NCBI GenBank assembly: GCA_910587935.1
Contig: CAJUNP010000011.1
Coordinates: 1-44,268, forward strand
Reading direction: 5' to 3'
Source of the DNA: an uncultured Lachnospiraceae bacterium
GTDB lineage: Bacteria; Bacillota; Clostridia; Lachnospirales; Lachnospiraceae
Length of the DNA stretch: 44,268 nt
The position numbers and the translations under genes are program-made. Below the pieces are notes generated by a model that saw nothing but the letters and a program-made list of their open reading frames with translations, had not been told where the DNA came from and did no database searches. Of this stretch, positions 30,520 through 40,648 are shown piece by piece (the stretch's first letter is position 1; each line of letters opens with the position of its first letter).

Positions 30520-31065
30520 TTATGTGGAACCGTTCATCATGGCGGCAAGCATATCAAACATTTGAGAGTTTTCCCCGCCGATCAGAGAAGACAGCAGTTC
30601 GGCGTTAAACGGCGCATTGCCGGAAGACGCGTCCGATCCGGTTTCTTCGTCTGTCTGGCTGCCAAAGGAAGGAAAGCCGTCGGGAAAAAGTTCTTTCATG
30701 GTTTCCATGACCTGCTGCATTTGACGGAAGTTCTCCATGGTTTGCTGCATTTGACGGATCTGCTCTATTTTTTTTCGTTCATCGGGAGCGCAGTAGGGCA
30801 GGATTTCCCGGCAGAGGTTATTCAGGTCCGAAGACGTGTCTGGCGGGGAATGTCCGGATGAAAAAACGCGGGCGTGGTTTTGAAAGTAGGCAAACGTGTA
30901 CTGTAATTCCAGAAATTTAATATATATGGCAAGCGTTTTTTGAATTGCCGGATCAAAATAGGATAACAGAACCTTCAGCATTTTTATGTGATTGTTAGTA
31001 AAAATTGTGTCGAAAGCCAATACCTTATCTACGGCGGAAGTTTTGTCCTGATTATTTTGATCCAT
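30520..31065 (-). CDS. Unknown helical protein, 181 residues
   Basis: The start at 31065 has AAAGGAGTCTGTT upstream. The N-terminal half is helical (IKMLKVLLSYFDPAIQKTLA, then IYIKFLELQYTFAYF). The centre has a Met/Gln-rich repeat (QIRQMQQTMENFRQMQQVM), and the C-terminus ends with a Phe/Met-rich helix (SQMFDMLAAMMNGST). It is soluble overall. It forms an operon with the smaller 30224 gene downstream. Function unknown; a role in Lachnospiraceae cell physiology is possible. Confidence 0.75.
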   Translation of the reverse strand: MDQNNQDKTSAVDKVLAFDTIFTNNHIKMLKVLLSYFDPAIQKTLAIYIKFLELQYTFAYFQNHARVFSSGHSPPDTSSDLNNLCREILPYCAPDERKKIEQIRQMQQTMENFRQMQQVMETMKELFPDGFPSFGSQTDEETGSDASSGNAPFNAELLSSLIGGENSQMFDMLAAMMNGST

Positions 31066-31135
31066 AACAGACTCCTTTCACCTGATACCACCATTTTATG
31101 AGTAACAGGCTATGTATATTCCTTTTGTGGTACAA

Positions 31136-31170
31136 AGAAAAATAGGCTCCTTTCAGAGCCTATTTCCTAA
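31136..31170 (-). terminator. Terminator of the Cys-rich gene (minus strand)
   Basis: On the minus strand AAATAGGCTC pairs with GAGCCTATTT around a short loop, followed by T-rich bases. It lies between the Cys-rich gene at 31182 and the 31065 operon start, ending transcription of the former. Confidence 0.8.
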
Positions 31171-31181
31171 AGGATCAAGAA

Positions 31182-31469
31182 TTAGCAGAAGAAGCCGTTT
31201 CCGTTGCCACAGAAGCAGGAAAGAAGCAGCAACCAGATAATGATTTCACAGCAATTGCCGTTGCCTCCGCGGCCGCAGGAATCTTCACAGCAATTACAAT
31301 TGTTGTTACCGAAGAAACCGCCGTTATTGCCTCCGCAGAAAGATAAAAGGATAATAATCCATAACCAGCTGCAGCTGTTGTTGCCACAGCCGCAGGAATT
31401 GGAAACAGCTCCACAGCCGCAAGAGTTGTTAGAGTTGCATCCGCAGTTAGCTGCTGATAAATCGCTCAT
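31182..31469 (-). CDS. Cys/Gly/Asn-rich small protein with two hydrophobic segments
   Basis: Start at 31469, with TTTGGAGGCAAATTTCA upstream. The product has 95 residues, of which 17 are Cys. Two hydrophobic runs (SWLWIIILLSFCGG and CCEIIIWLLLLSCFCG) alternate with Gly/Asn/Cys-rich loops. It resembles the small Cys-rich or YjcZ-like proteins of Firmicutes, some of which relate to spores, but cannot be firmly assigned. It has no normal signal peptide. The Cys pairs could bind metal or form disulphides. Confidence 0.8.
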   Translation of the reverse strand: MSDLSAANCGCNSNNSCGCGAVSNSCGCGNNSCSWLWIIILLSFCGGNNGGFFGNNNCNCCEDSCGRGGNGNCCEIIIWLLLLSCFCGNGNGFFC

Positions 31470-31575
31470 TGAAATTTGCCTCCAAATGTTTGTTATGGTT
31501 TATCATATGAAACTACGCATGTCTTTGTTTCCATTTTTTGCAGAGGAAAATTTGCACTAGATGTAGATAAAACAC

Positions 31576-31603
31576 TTGCATAAATCGTAAGATATAGTAA
31601 AAT
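31576..31603 (+). promoter_or_regulatory. Promoter of the sortase-adhesin operon
   Basis: TTGCAT (31576-31581) and TAAAAT (31598-31603) are separated by 16 bp. AT-rich bases follow. It precedes srtB at 31674 and faces away from the Cys-rich gene. Confidence 0.6.
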
Positions 31604-31673
31604 AGATTATATATGCTGTTTATGACATATAAAGTGCGCAAAAACGGCGGTTTTACATAAAGGAGTGCTTGTT

Positions 31674-32849
31674 ATGGCTGCAACCGGGTTTGAAGTAGAG
31701 GGCAGGCAGTTTCGAGTGAGGGCGGATTATGAGGCGGCCCTGCGGGATAAAAAGATCATAGACGGAATCCGAGGCAGGGTTAATTTTAAAAATAAAGACG
31801 AGGTGTTGAAATTATATTCCCAAATGGAAGAAGGCGTATATCGGTTTGAGACGCTGATCGGGAATGATTTTGACGATGAAGTATACGAATTGGTACAAAG
31901 CATTGAAGCGGGGACTTTTGCCGGCGAAGAAACCGGGAAAAAGAAGCGTAAGAAACCAAAGCGGGCTGTTAATAAGGCGGAAGAAAAAAAGGAGAAACAG
32001 GACGTCCGCCTTGAAAATTTTGACAGCGGCATGCAGGAGCAGATTCTTGCAGAACTGAAAAAGCGGGAAAAGAGAAGGAAATTGACGGTGATCCTGTGCA
32101 GTCTGACTGCGGCGGCATGTTTCGGATATTTTGGCTTGTATCATTATTTTGGGGACAGGACGGATAACACCTATTCTCAGTGGGCTAAGCTAAGGGAAGA
32201 TGCGGACAGCCGTAACACAGATGCCTTTGCACCGGTTAAGGTTCATTTGACCGAAGAGGGAGAGACGCCGGATATTCTCGATAAATATAAAACTTTATAT
32301 AATAAGAATAAAAGTCTAATCGGATGGATAAAAATAGCCGATACAAATATAGATTATCCTGTCATGCAGACGTCGAACAACGATTATTATCTGGATCATA
32401 ACCTGAGTCAGGAATATGATAAAAACGGTTCGATTTTTTTGGATAAGGACTGCGATGTATTAAAGCCAAGCACCAATTTAATTGTGTACGGTCATCACAT
32501 GCAGTCGGGAAAGATGTTCGGAAGACTGGATCAGTATAGTAAAGAATCCTACTATCAAGAGCATCCGGTTATTGAATTTGATACGATTTATGAAGAGGGG
32601 ACATGGGAAGTTATGTATGTGTTCCGCTCAAAAATTTATACGGCGGATGAGATTGTATTTAAATATTACCAGTTTATTGATGCAAATTCTGCAGAAGAAT
32701 TTGACTCCAATATGAGACAGATGAGTGAAATGTCTCTGTACGATACAGGCGTAACGGCCAGCTACGGGGACCGGCTGCTTACTCTATCTACCTGTGATTA
32801 TACGGAAGAAGACGGCAGGTTTGTTGTAGTAGCAAAAAAAGTGGATTAA
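31674..32849 (+). CDS. Class B sortase
   Basis: ATG 31674 follows AAAGGAGTGCTTGTT; 391 residues. It has a long N-terminal cytoplasmic part (about 1-135), charged and Lys/Glu-rich, then one membrane helix (LTVILCSLTAAACFGYFGLY). The sortase core follows (about 210-391), with IGWIKIADTNIDYPVMQ, YGHHM (His274), LSTCDY (Cys374) and GRFVVVAKK (Arg382), the catalytic His-Cys-Arg set. It probably anchors the two large adhesins encoded next to it, whose PxTGD signals match. Family: SrtB-like. Confidence 0.95.
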   Translation: MAATGFEVEGRQFRVRADYEAALRDKKIIDGIRGRVNFKNKDEVLKLYSQMEEGVYRFETLIGNDFDDEVYELVQSIEAGTFAGEETGKKKRKKPKRAVNKAEEKKEKQDVRLENFDSGMQEQILAELKKREKRRKLTVILCSLTAAACFGYFGLYHYFGDRTDNTYSQWAKLREDADSRNTDAFAPVKVHLTEEGETPDILDKYKTLYNKNKSLIGWIKIADTNIDYPVMQTSNNDYYLDHNLSQEYDKNGSIFLDKDCDVLKPSTNLIVYGHHMQSGKMFGRLDQYSKESYYQEHPVIEFDTIYEEGTWEVMYVFRSKIYTADEIVFKYYQFIDANSAEEFDSNMRQMSEMSLYDTGVTASYGDRLLTLSTCDYTEEDGRFVVVAKKVD

Positions 32850-32879
32850 AAGAAATGTCACTAAAGGAGAGGTGTAAAA

Positions 32880-35800
32880 ATGGCTAAGAAAGCACCAAAA
32901 CGCAAATTAAATAGAAAGGCAAAACGACTGATACGGCGCAGTATTGCAGCGCTGCTTATGGTTACGGCCATTGGCGTTGCCGCCATTCCCGTACCGGATA
33001 TTCAGGCGGTTGACGAATCTACGGGACCTGCTACGGCACAGGAAAAGCGGGATAAAGTGGAAAAACAGGCGCAGGAAGCCGAAGAAGCCGGAACCAGAAG
33101 AAGAGTACAGTATGATGTTTCGGTATCCGGTAATGACAGTGACTGTCTGAACCAGGAACTGGCGAACGGACTTCTGAATCCTGAGATTCATAATGTGGAT
33201 GTAGAACAAACCTATAAAATTAAACAGCTAAGTAACGGACAGTGGCAATATAACTGGCAGTTTAAATTTTATACGGTATATAATGAGTCTATTACGACAG
33301 AATTAGGCGGAACAGTCAACAATGTTACCGGTGGTATCATCAGTGAGTATAATAAGGAATACGACGAGGAAACGGTTGAATTACAGGCCATAAATCCGAT
33401 GGAGTATTATACGGTTACGGTTGCGGATTATGAAAGCTTTTACGGAGACGGCGGAGCGGGAAGGCGACAGTTCAGTCTGACGTATCAGGATTATGTTGAT
33501 CAGGTAAATTCCGGCGCCTGGGGTAACAAGCAGGAGGATAAAGAATTCTTTGAGCAGTATTTTACCAGTGAGTTTAATGAATTTATAAGGCTTGCGGGAT
33601 TACGGTATGAGCAGGAATTAAAGCAGGCGCAGGATCCGAATTTCAATGTAACGGCAAGGATACCTGACCCGCTGAATAAGACGCCCAACAATGATTTTAC
33701 TTCCGTGGAATCTAAGTACAAATATTTTTGTGACTGTACGTTTGCGACAGGAGCGAGTCCAATTGCATCGAAAGGAGCTTTGACTCTGGTTTATGCATTG
33801 GATGGAGACATACAACAGGGTGAAAGTTCGTCCAAATTTTTATATCTGGTCAGACTGGCGGATGGAAAAACAGCCTCCGACCTGGTACGAGGCCAGGCAG
33901 ATAAGGACGGGTTTGTATCAGAGACGCAGTCCGTAAGAATTATCGGAATTGCCAATAATGCGTTTAGAGGTGTGACGAAGATCGAGCACCTGCTTTTGCC
34001 TGCCGAGATCGCCTATATCGGTGACAGTGCGTTTGAATCTTCTTTCTTACAGAGTATTGAGCTGACGAATGTAAGCGATATCGGTAATATGACGTTTAAG
34101 AACTGCAGCCGGCTTACATCGGTAGTGATCGGTAATGCGGTTAACGTAATCGGAGCGGAAGCGTTTAGCGGAAGCGCCCTGGCGTCTTTGACGCTCCCTT
34201 ATTCCGTTCGTAAAATCGGACCCGGTGCATTTTCTTATTGTACCGGATTGAAGACGGTTGATATGAATAGTATGAGCGGGGGAAATAATGTAGAGGTTGA
34301 AATCGGAAAGTATGCGTTCTTTGACTGTTATGGCTTAGACAGCGTTAACATGGAGAATTCCGGAATTACCAAGATTGGCGACGGCGCCTTTGCAACGGTT
34401 CGTACCGGAACTTCAAGTACGCAGGGGAAATGGGATACGGTTGTTTTGCCGCCCGGAATTGAAGGCAAAATTAAGGATGGGCAGCGCGATTTGGGAGACT
34501 GGCTTTTTGACGGCAGAACCACTTTGAAATCTGTTACTTTTCCTTCCAATTACGGTTATTTGGATGCGGTAGAAATTCCGGAAAACATGTTCCGTGGCTG
34601 TATTAATCTCACGGAAGTGATTTTCCCTGATTATGGAACAGGTACCTGTGGTTATGTAACATATAAGCCCTATTTATTCCTTGATGTTGTAGAACCGAAT
34701 CTGGTGGTAAGCGGACCTGCCAACGATCAGAGAGGAAATAAGGCTTCGCCAAGAAAAGCTACGTGGGGTGCAATTTCAGCGGTGTCTGATTTTGTTCCTT
34801 ACAAATATAAAGACCAGAGAACCGGTTTGGATTATTATGAGGTGAGCGACGGGAATTATCTGCTGACCGCAAATCAGAATGGGGTTCTGACTTCCTGTAC
34901 ATTGTTGGAAGATATTCCGCGTCCGATCGGAGATATTGACCTTGTAATTCCTGCTTATGTCGGAAACTATAAGATTACATCTATTGATACAAACTGTTTT
35001 AACGATCAGGAATTGCGGGATAATATCAGGAGTATTACCATTGAAGATAATTCCGTGGCGGAAATCGGACCGGAAACCTTTATAAACCTTCCAAAGCTGG
35101 AATGGGTAGTGATCGGTAATTCCGTGAACAAAATCGGTAATTCCGCGTTTGAAGGATGTACATTGTTAGAAGATGTGACCTTTAATTCTCCGGCGAACGG
35201 AGATTATGCCGGATTTGAAATCGGGATGAATGCATTCCAAACGGGCAGTAAAAGGCTTACGTTCCATGGAGATATAAAGGAAGGCTATGCACCTTTTGAC
35301 TGGGCAATGGACCCGGATAATTATATTGATAAAGATTTGGGTATCCGGGTTTGCTATAAGAGTCTTTCACCTACGAATCTGACGGTTTTGTATGATAATG
35401 CAACGGGTGCGAGAACCTTGGTGGATTATCCGAAATATTCCAGAATTGATGAGGATAACAAAGCCTTTATTACCCGGATGGAAAATACCTATTATGAAAG
35501 ATATTCTGCATCCGATTATGATGATCGGAGAGCCAGCTTTTTGGCAGACTGGGTGGCAAACGGGACAGCGGCATATGAGGGAGACTGGTATGGTCCATGG
35601 GTTAACCGTACATGGATTATAACACAGGAAAATACAGGCGGCTGGGGCGGTGAAGCGCCGAAACCATATTTTGAAGAGTTTCCTTACAGTATTTTGGGGA
35701 TTTATGAGAATCCCGGAAGTAATGAGTGGCAGTCATTGACGCCGCTTGCCGAATCATGGGTTAACAGTGCATTAAAGATTACAATTCCTTCCGGCGTTGA

Positions 35801-37874
35801 TTCTATTGATGCTAAGAAATATATGGAGGACGGAAGCAACCGTTATAATCTGGTCACTTATTTAGGAAGAAACGACGGTTTACGCGCGGAAGATTATGAC
35901 ATGTATGTGCTGGCGCAGACCGATAAAGATAATGTTGACAGTGTGCCCGGTCTGTTCAGCGGATACTTTAAGGACTATGATGACGAAGAGTCTCCTTATG
36001 AGAAGAAATACCGCGGTAATGACAGAATTGAAGAGATTGTGTTGGAGTCGGTAACGTACCTGCCGGATTATGCTTTTGACAGCTGTGAAAATCTGAAGAA
36101 AGTTACGATCGGTCCGGGCTGTGAAGATATCGGAACGTCTCCGTTCAGGGGCTGCGATAATCTTGCGGAGGTAGTATTCCAGGATAATGATAAGTATACC
36201 AGTAATAAAGGGATTATTTATTCTGTAAATGAGGATGGAAGTTATACAATTGAAGAATGTCTTCCTTATAGAGGAATGGATACGTCTATGCCTCCGGTTA
36301 TTAATTTAAGCAATGATCCGGATTTAGCGAAGGTTTCAGCTATAAGAGAGGGCGCTTTTGAGGATTGCAATTATATTTCGGCAGTGGATTTAAGAGATTC
36401 GCCGAATTTAACCACAATTCCGGAAAAGGCATTTAAGAATTGTAAGATTTTGACACAGGTATGGCTGCCGGAAAGCGTTAATCTTATAAAAGAAGAAGCC
36501 TTTGCAATGGATTTGGAAGGCGAACAGAGCCGTATTACGGTTACAATACCGGGCAGAGAGGTTCATATCGCTACAGACGCATTTGAGCATCTTCCGACGG
36601 TTATGATTCGTTCTTATGAAGACAGTGCGGCACATGAATATGCAGATTATCATGGTATCGGATGGGAGAATCTTGCAGAAACTTTTCAGGTAATTTTTAT
36701 TGATTATGACGGTAAAATTATTGGTGAAGTTCAGCATGTAGAGAAGGATAAGAATGCGGTTCCGCCGGAAGACCCTGTGAGAGAGGGATATACTTTTATT
36801 GGCTGGAGTGAAGATTATACAGGTATTACCAAGGACACGATCTGTCTTGCACAGTACCGTTTGAACGGCGATGGAGAAGGCCCGGATGACCCTAATAATC
36901 CAGGTAATCCGGATGACCCCAATAATCCAGATAATCCGGATGACCCCAATAATCCAGGTAATCCGGATGACCCCAATAATCCAGGTAATAATGGAAGCGA
37001 CGGGAAGTCCTATACGGTAACGGTAGTAAACGGAAGCGGAGGCGGAACTTATTTGTCAGGAAGTACGGTGCAGATTACGGCCAACACTCCGGCATCCGGG
37101 AAACGATTCAGCTTTTGGTCTTCGGCAGACGGGGTAAGTTTTGCTAATGCAAACTCTGCAACTACAACCTTTACAATGCCCACAAAAAATGTTACCGTTA
37201 CAGCCAATTATACAACGGGGAGCAGCAGCGGTTCCAATAATAACGGTAATAGCTCTGTCAGCGGTAATAGCAGCAATAAAAACGATAAAAATAATACGAC
37301 CGTAACCATTAACAGACCCGGATTTACTAATACGGACATTTCTTCAGCGACGGTGAATGGTTCCAAAGACGGTTTTGTGGTTCGGATTACGGAAACCGCG
37401 GAAGCGACGCAGGCTTTTGAGGCCGCTTTAACAGCAGAATACGGCAGTCTGGAGAATATCCGGTACTTCCCTATGGATATAACTTTATGGGATTCGACGG
37501 GAACTACCAAAATAACGGATACGACAGGAATTACGGTAGATATAACGATACCGCTGCCTACGGATTTTGTGACATATGGAGGTAATAACAAGATAGCCGG
37601 CGTGGTGAATGACCGTTTAGATAAGCTTTCACCCAAGTTTACCACTATTGACGGCGTTCCATGTATGACCTTCAGGGCGACCCATTTCTCACCTTATGGA
37701 ATTTATGTAGATACTGCCAATTTAAATGCGGGCGCGATGCAGGACAGTACGCCTAAGACCGGAGACGGAATTCATCCTAAGTGGTTTTTGGCAATCGGGT
37801 TGGCAAGCATATCGGTAGTTTTATTCCTGAAAAAGGATAAGAAGGGTTCAAAGACTAAAGTAAGAATAGCTTAA
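32880..37874 (+). CDS. Large LRR surface adhesin with PxTGD sorting signal
   Basis: ATG 32880 follows AAAGGAGAGGTGTAAAA; 1664 residues. A signal peptide is at about 19-45. Residues 60-320 are unique. BspA-type LRR_5 repeats (IGDSAFESSFLQSIELTN style) lie at about 345-500, 690-795 and 1050-1235. A Listeria-Bacteroides-type repeat (about 1269-1325), a Pro/Asn/Asp linker (1335-1370) and a bacterial repeat domain (1376-1445) follow. A Ser/Asn linker and a conserved C-terminal domain precede the signal TPKTGDGIHPKWF, a hydrophobic segment and a Lys tail. It is a cell-wall-anchored adhesin, ligand unknown. Confidence 0.9.
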   Translation: MAKKAPKRKLNRKAKRLIRRSIAALLMVTAIGVAAIPVPDIQAVDESTGPATAQEKRDKVEKQAQEAEEAGTRRRVQYDVSVSGNDSDCLNQELANGLLNPEIHNVDVEQTYKIKQLSNGQWQYNWQFKFYTVYNESITTELGGTVNNVTGGIISEYNKEYDEETVELQAINPMEYYTVTVADYESFYGDGGAGRRQFSLTYQDYVDQVNSGAWGNKQEDKEFFEQYFTSEFNEFIRLAGLRYEQELKQAQDPNFNVTARIPDPLNKTPNNDFTSVESKYKYFCDCTFATGASPIASKGALTLVYALDGDIQQGESSSKFLYLVRLADGKTASDLVRGQADKDGFVSETQSVRIIGIANNAFRGVTKIEHLLLPAEIAYIGDSAFESSFLQSIELTNVSDIGNMTFKNCSRLTSVVIGNAVNVIGAEAFSGSALASLTLPYSVRKIGPGAFSYCTGLKTVDMNSMSGGNNVEVEIGKYAFFDCYGLDSVNMENSGITKIGDGAFATVRTGTSSTQGKWDTVVLPPGIEGKIKDGQRDLGDWLFDGRTTLKSVTFPSNYGYLDAVEIPENMFRGCINLTEVIFPDYGTGTCGYVTYKPYLFLDVVEPNLVVSGPANDQRGNKASPRKATWGAISAVSDFVPYKYKDQRTGLDYYEVSDGNYLLTANQNGVLTSCTLLEDIPRPIGDIDLVIPAYVGNYKITSIDTNCFNDQELRDNIRSITIEDNSVAEIGPETFINLPKLEWVVIGNSVNKIGNSAFEGCTLLEDVTFNSPANGDYAGFEIGMNAFQTGSKRLTFHGDIKEGYAPFDWAMDPDNYIDKDLGIRVCYKSLSPTNLTVLYDNATGARTLVDYPKYSRIDEDNKAFITRMENTYYERYSASDYDDRRASFLADWVANGTAAYEGDWYGPWVNRTWIITQENTGGWGGEAPKPYFEEFPYSILGIYENPGSNEWQSLTPLAESWVNSALKITIPSGVDSIDAKKYMEDGSNRYNLVTYLGRNDGLRAEDYDMYVLAQTDKDNVDSVPGLFSGYFKDYDDEESPYEKKYRGNDRIEEIVLESVTYLPDYAFDSCENLKKVTIGPGCEDIGTSPFRGCDNLAEVVFQDNDKYTSNKGIIYSVNEDGSYTIEECLPYRGMDTSMPPVINLSNDPDLAKVSAIREGAFEDCNYISAVDLRDSPNLTTIPEKAFKNCKILTQVWLPESVNLIKEEAFAMDLEGEQSRITVTIPGREVHIATDAFEHLPTVMIRSYEDSAAHEYADYHGIGWENLAETFQVIFIDYDGKIIGEVQHVEKDKNAVPPEDPVREGYTFIGWSEDYTGITKDTICLAQYRLNGDGEGPDDPNNPGNPDDPNNPDNPDDPNNPGNPDDPNNPGNNGSDGKSYTVTVVNGSGGGTYLSGSTVQITANTPASGKRFSFWSSADGVSFANANSATTTFTMPTKNVTVTANYTTGSSSGSNNNGNSSVSGNSSNKNDKNNTTVTINRPGFTNTDISSATVNGSKDGFVVRITETAEATQAFEAALTAEYGSLENIRYFPMDITLWDSTGTTKITDTTGITVDITIPLPTDFVTYGGNNKIAGVVNDRLDKLSPKFTTIDGVPCMTFRATHFSPYGIYVDTANLNAGAMQDSTPKTGDGIHPKWFLAIGLASISVVLFLKKDKKGSKTKVRIA
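36882..36989 (+). repeat. Four 27-bp repeats encoding a Pro-Asp-Asn linker
   Basis: Four near-identical 27-bp units begin with CCGGATGACC and encode PDDPNNPGN or PDDPNNPDN. The DNA is almost identical between units, so slipped-strand change of copy number is likely. It forms the spacer between the B-repeat and the next domain of the adhesin. Confidence 0.9.
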
Positions 37875-37885
37875 ACGGGAGTCTA

Positions 37886-40636
37886 ATGAAACGAATAATA
37901 CGAAATATTACAGGAATATTGCTATTATCTTTTGCGATAATAGCAACCCAGATTCCGGTTGAACGTATGGAGGCTGCGGGCAGCGATTCGGATTTTCAAC
38001 TGGACGGAACTACATTGGTTAAGTATACAGGCACGGCTTCCGCCGTGTCTGTTCCTGCTGAAGTAAAAAAAATCGGTGCGGAGGCTTTTGCCGGTAATAC
38101 TGCAATGACTTCGGTACGTTTTCCGAAAGGGCTGGAATCTGTCGGATACGGAGCTTTTTATTCCTGCACCGCATTGAAAAGCATACAGATTCCGGACTCT
38201 GTTGTCAGTATCGGCAGCGGTGTCTTTGCAAATTGTACAGCTTTAAACACAGTATCTTTCGGAAGCGGCGTAAAGGAACTGGGAACAGGGATATTTGCAG
38301 GATGCACTTCCTTAAAAAACGTTAAAATAACGAAGAAAAACGTTAAATTTAAGGTTGATAAGGGAGTCATTTATGATACCGATCTGACGACAATTTATCA
38401 ATATCTTCCGGGAAAGGAAGAATCATCTTTTAAAGTTCCCGATTCGGTACGTGAGATAAAGAAGTATGCTTTTTGGGGCTGTAAGAATTTGGAAAGCGTA
38501 TCGTTGAACAGTGATATGACTGTTATTTCCGGATATGCTTTTTCAAATTGCCAGTCGTTACAGGAAATACAAATTCCTTATTCGGTAAAGACTATCGGTG
38601 TCAAGGCATTTGAAGATTGTATAGGGCTTACGGAACTGGAACTGCCATTGTCGTTAAAAGAGATACATGATACGGCTTTCGACGGTTGTATTAATCTGGT
38701 TCTTTCCGGGCCTCAGGGAAGCGCGTCGGGTAATTATGCGCAGGCTTTTAATCAGAGAGAAAAACCTGTGCAGGCAGAATATGAAGATATTCAGAATACG
38801 GTTAATCCGCCTCAGAGTATACCGTCATCTCCGGAAGAGCCCGGTCCGGAGCCGGAACAGGATGTAGCGGAGGATGTTGGAAATCTGCTGGGAACTTCCG
38901 TTATTGTAGGAAATCAGGCGGTTGTTTTCATTGATAATTCGGCGTCTTTAAAAGACGGCGCGGCGGCGGTAATTCCGGAAGAAGATTCGGAAACCGTTGA
39001 AAAGGGTATTTATATGCCCAAATACACATGGACTGAAAAGGGAATTATAGCGGATCAGGCGTATTACCGTAAAACGGATATGACGTCCTTTTCATTTCCG
39101 GGCGGTACGACGGAAATCGGAGATTTTGCATTTGCAAGAAGCGGACTGACATCCGTAACAATACCGGAAGGCGTAACAAGAATTGGATACGGAGCTTTTT
39201 ATCATTGTGATGCGTTGAACCAGGTAAGCCTGCCTTCCACGATCACTGAGATTGAACCGGAAGCGTTTGAAAAAACAGGATTTATTGAAAACTGGAAAAA
39301 GAGCGGGAGCAGTTCATTCCTGACGGCAGGGGACGGAATACTGCTTGCCTATAACGGAAAGGAAGCAAACATAACGATTCCGGACGGCGTGAAAATGATT
39401 GCGCCAAATGTTTTTAAGGGACATTCGGAGATTACTTCCGTAGTTTTGCCAGACGACCTTGTAACGGTGGGAGAGGGAGCCTTTGAAAACTGTTCCGCCC
39501 TGAAACAGGTGTCGGGCGGCGCAAATCTGCAGTTTATTAAGGACAGGGCTTTTGCAGGGTGTCCGCTGGATACCGTGAGAATTCCCGATCAGGTGAAAGA
39601 GGTGGGACTGGCTGCCTATGATTTTAGCGGCATAACGAAAAGAGCCGACAGTAAAACAGTTATGTTTCACGGAAATATCCCGGCCGTTTCCTGTGAGCGG
39701 ACGGCACAGAGACTGTCCAATCAGGAATACCGTAAGAGAGCATTTGAACAGGTATTGTTTGCCGTGATAGATAAAAATGTATCGACGGATGACTTGGCGG
39801 GCAGCGTGTTAGACAGCCGGGAGTATGGTTTTAAAGGAGTCATTATCAGCATAGATTCCGATACGGATATGACGGCGTCTGTGCGCGGCACGACGCTTAC
39901 CGGGGAGGAGCTGGCAAATTTCGAGATACCGCAGACTGTGGAAATTTACGGGCGGCAGTATACGATAAGCGGCGCGGAGCAATTGGAAAATTTTGCGGCG
40001 GCCAATACGGATTCCGGTTATCACAACGAGGGTTCCGTTTTAATTTTAAACCGTGTGGCGGATATGGATACGAATCAGATTCAGGCGTCTTTAAGTGAGA
40101 ATACAGGTTCCTTCTATCTGGAGATCAGCAAAAGCGGCGATGCGCTGACACGATTATCCGAAGCTTACCGGTCCCTGTTTAATAAGGATGTGCCTGCTGA
40201 TATGAAGGCTTTCGAGTTGTCTTTGGTTGATGAGACAAGCGGCGTTTCCATTACCAAATTGGGAAAACAGAGCCTGCGGGTTACCATGCCGGTTCCGGCG
40301 GGATTGGAAAACGGCAGTCTGTATATTTTATGTGCGGACGCCAACGGACAGCTTGAGAATGTTCCATACCAGTATGAAGCCTCGGAATCGGGAAACCGCG
40401 TTACTTTTGAGACGAATCATTTTTCCGATTTTGGTTTTTACACTACCGGAGGCAGCCTGTATGCCCAGGGAACCATAAAGCAGGGTCAGGCGGTAATTGG
40501 TTCCTACTCCGTAAAGGACGATTCGCCTGATACAGGCGATGCGATTCATCCCAAATGGTTTTTGGCGGGCGGTTTGTTTTTTGGGGCGCTGGCAGTATTT
40601 TTCTATCGGAAGAAACCGCGGGTCCGCAGTTTATAA
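37886..40636 (+). CDS. Second LRR surface adhesin with PxTGD sorting signal
   Basis: ATG 37886 follows AACGGGAGTCTA, 11 bases after the first adhesin; 916 residues. A signal peptide lies at 1-31. LRR_5 repeats occur at about 58-271 and 397-590, separated by a Pro/Glu linker (about 307-330). A C-terminal domain with VTFETNHFSDFGFYTTGG resembles the one in the first adhesin. The signal DSPDTGDAIHPKWFLAGG, a hydrophobic helix and a basic tail close the protein. It is probably anchored by the neighbouring class B sortase. Ligand unknown. Confidence 0.9.
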   Translation: MKRIIRNITGILLLSFAIIATQIPVERMEAAGSDSDFQLDGTTLVKYTGTASAVSVPAEVKKIGAEAFAGNTAMTSVRFPKGLESVGYGAFYSCTALKSIQIPDSVVSIGSGVFANCTALNTVSFGSGVKELGTGIFAGCTSLKNVKITKKNVKFKVDKGVIYDTDLTTIYQYLPGKEESSFKVPDSVREIKKYAFWGCKNLESVSLNSDMTVISGYAFSNCQSLQEIQIPYSVKTIGVKAFEDCIGLTELELPLSLKEIHDTAFDGCINLVLSGPQGSASGNYAQAFNQREKPVQAEYEDIQNTVNPPQSIPSSPEEPGPEPEQDVAEDVGNLLGTSVIVGNQAVVFIDNSASLKDGAAAVIPEEDSETVEKGIYMPKYTWTEKGIIADQAYYRKTDMTSFSFPGGTTEIGDFAFARSGLTSVTIPEGVTRIGYGAFYHCDALNQVSLPSTITEIEPEAFEKTGFIENWKKSGSSSFLTAGDGILLAYNGKEANITIPDGVKMIAPNVFKGHSEITSVVLPDDLVTVGEGAFENCSALKQVSGGANLQFIKDRAFAGCPLDTVRIPDQVKEVGLAAYDFSGITKRADSKTVMFHGNIPAVSCERTAQRLSNQEYRKRAFEQVLFAVIDKNVSTDDLAGSVLDSREYGFKGVIISIDSDTDMTASVRGTTLTGEELANFEIPQTVEIYGRQYTISGAEQLENFAAANTDSGYHNEGSVLILNRVADMDTNQIQASLSENTGSFYLEISKSGDALTRLSEAYRSLFNKDVPADMKAFELSLVDETSGVSITKLGKQSLRVTMPVPAGLENGSLYILCADANGQLENVPYQYEASESGNRVTFETNHFSDFGFYTTGGSLYAQGTIKQGQAVIGSYSVKDDSPDTGDAIHPKWFLAGGLFFGALAVFFYRKKPRVRSL

Positions 40637-40648
40637 AGTAGCAAAAGA

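Noticed and set aside
36882..36989. CRISPR-like repeats
   Set aside because: Contiguous 27-bp units in frame inside an adhesin gene, without spacers.
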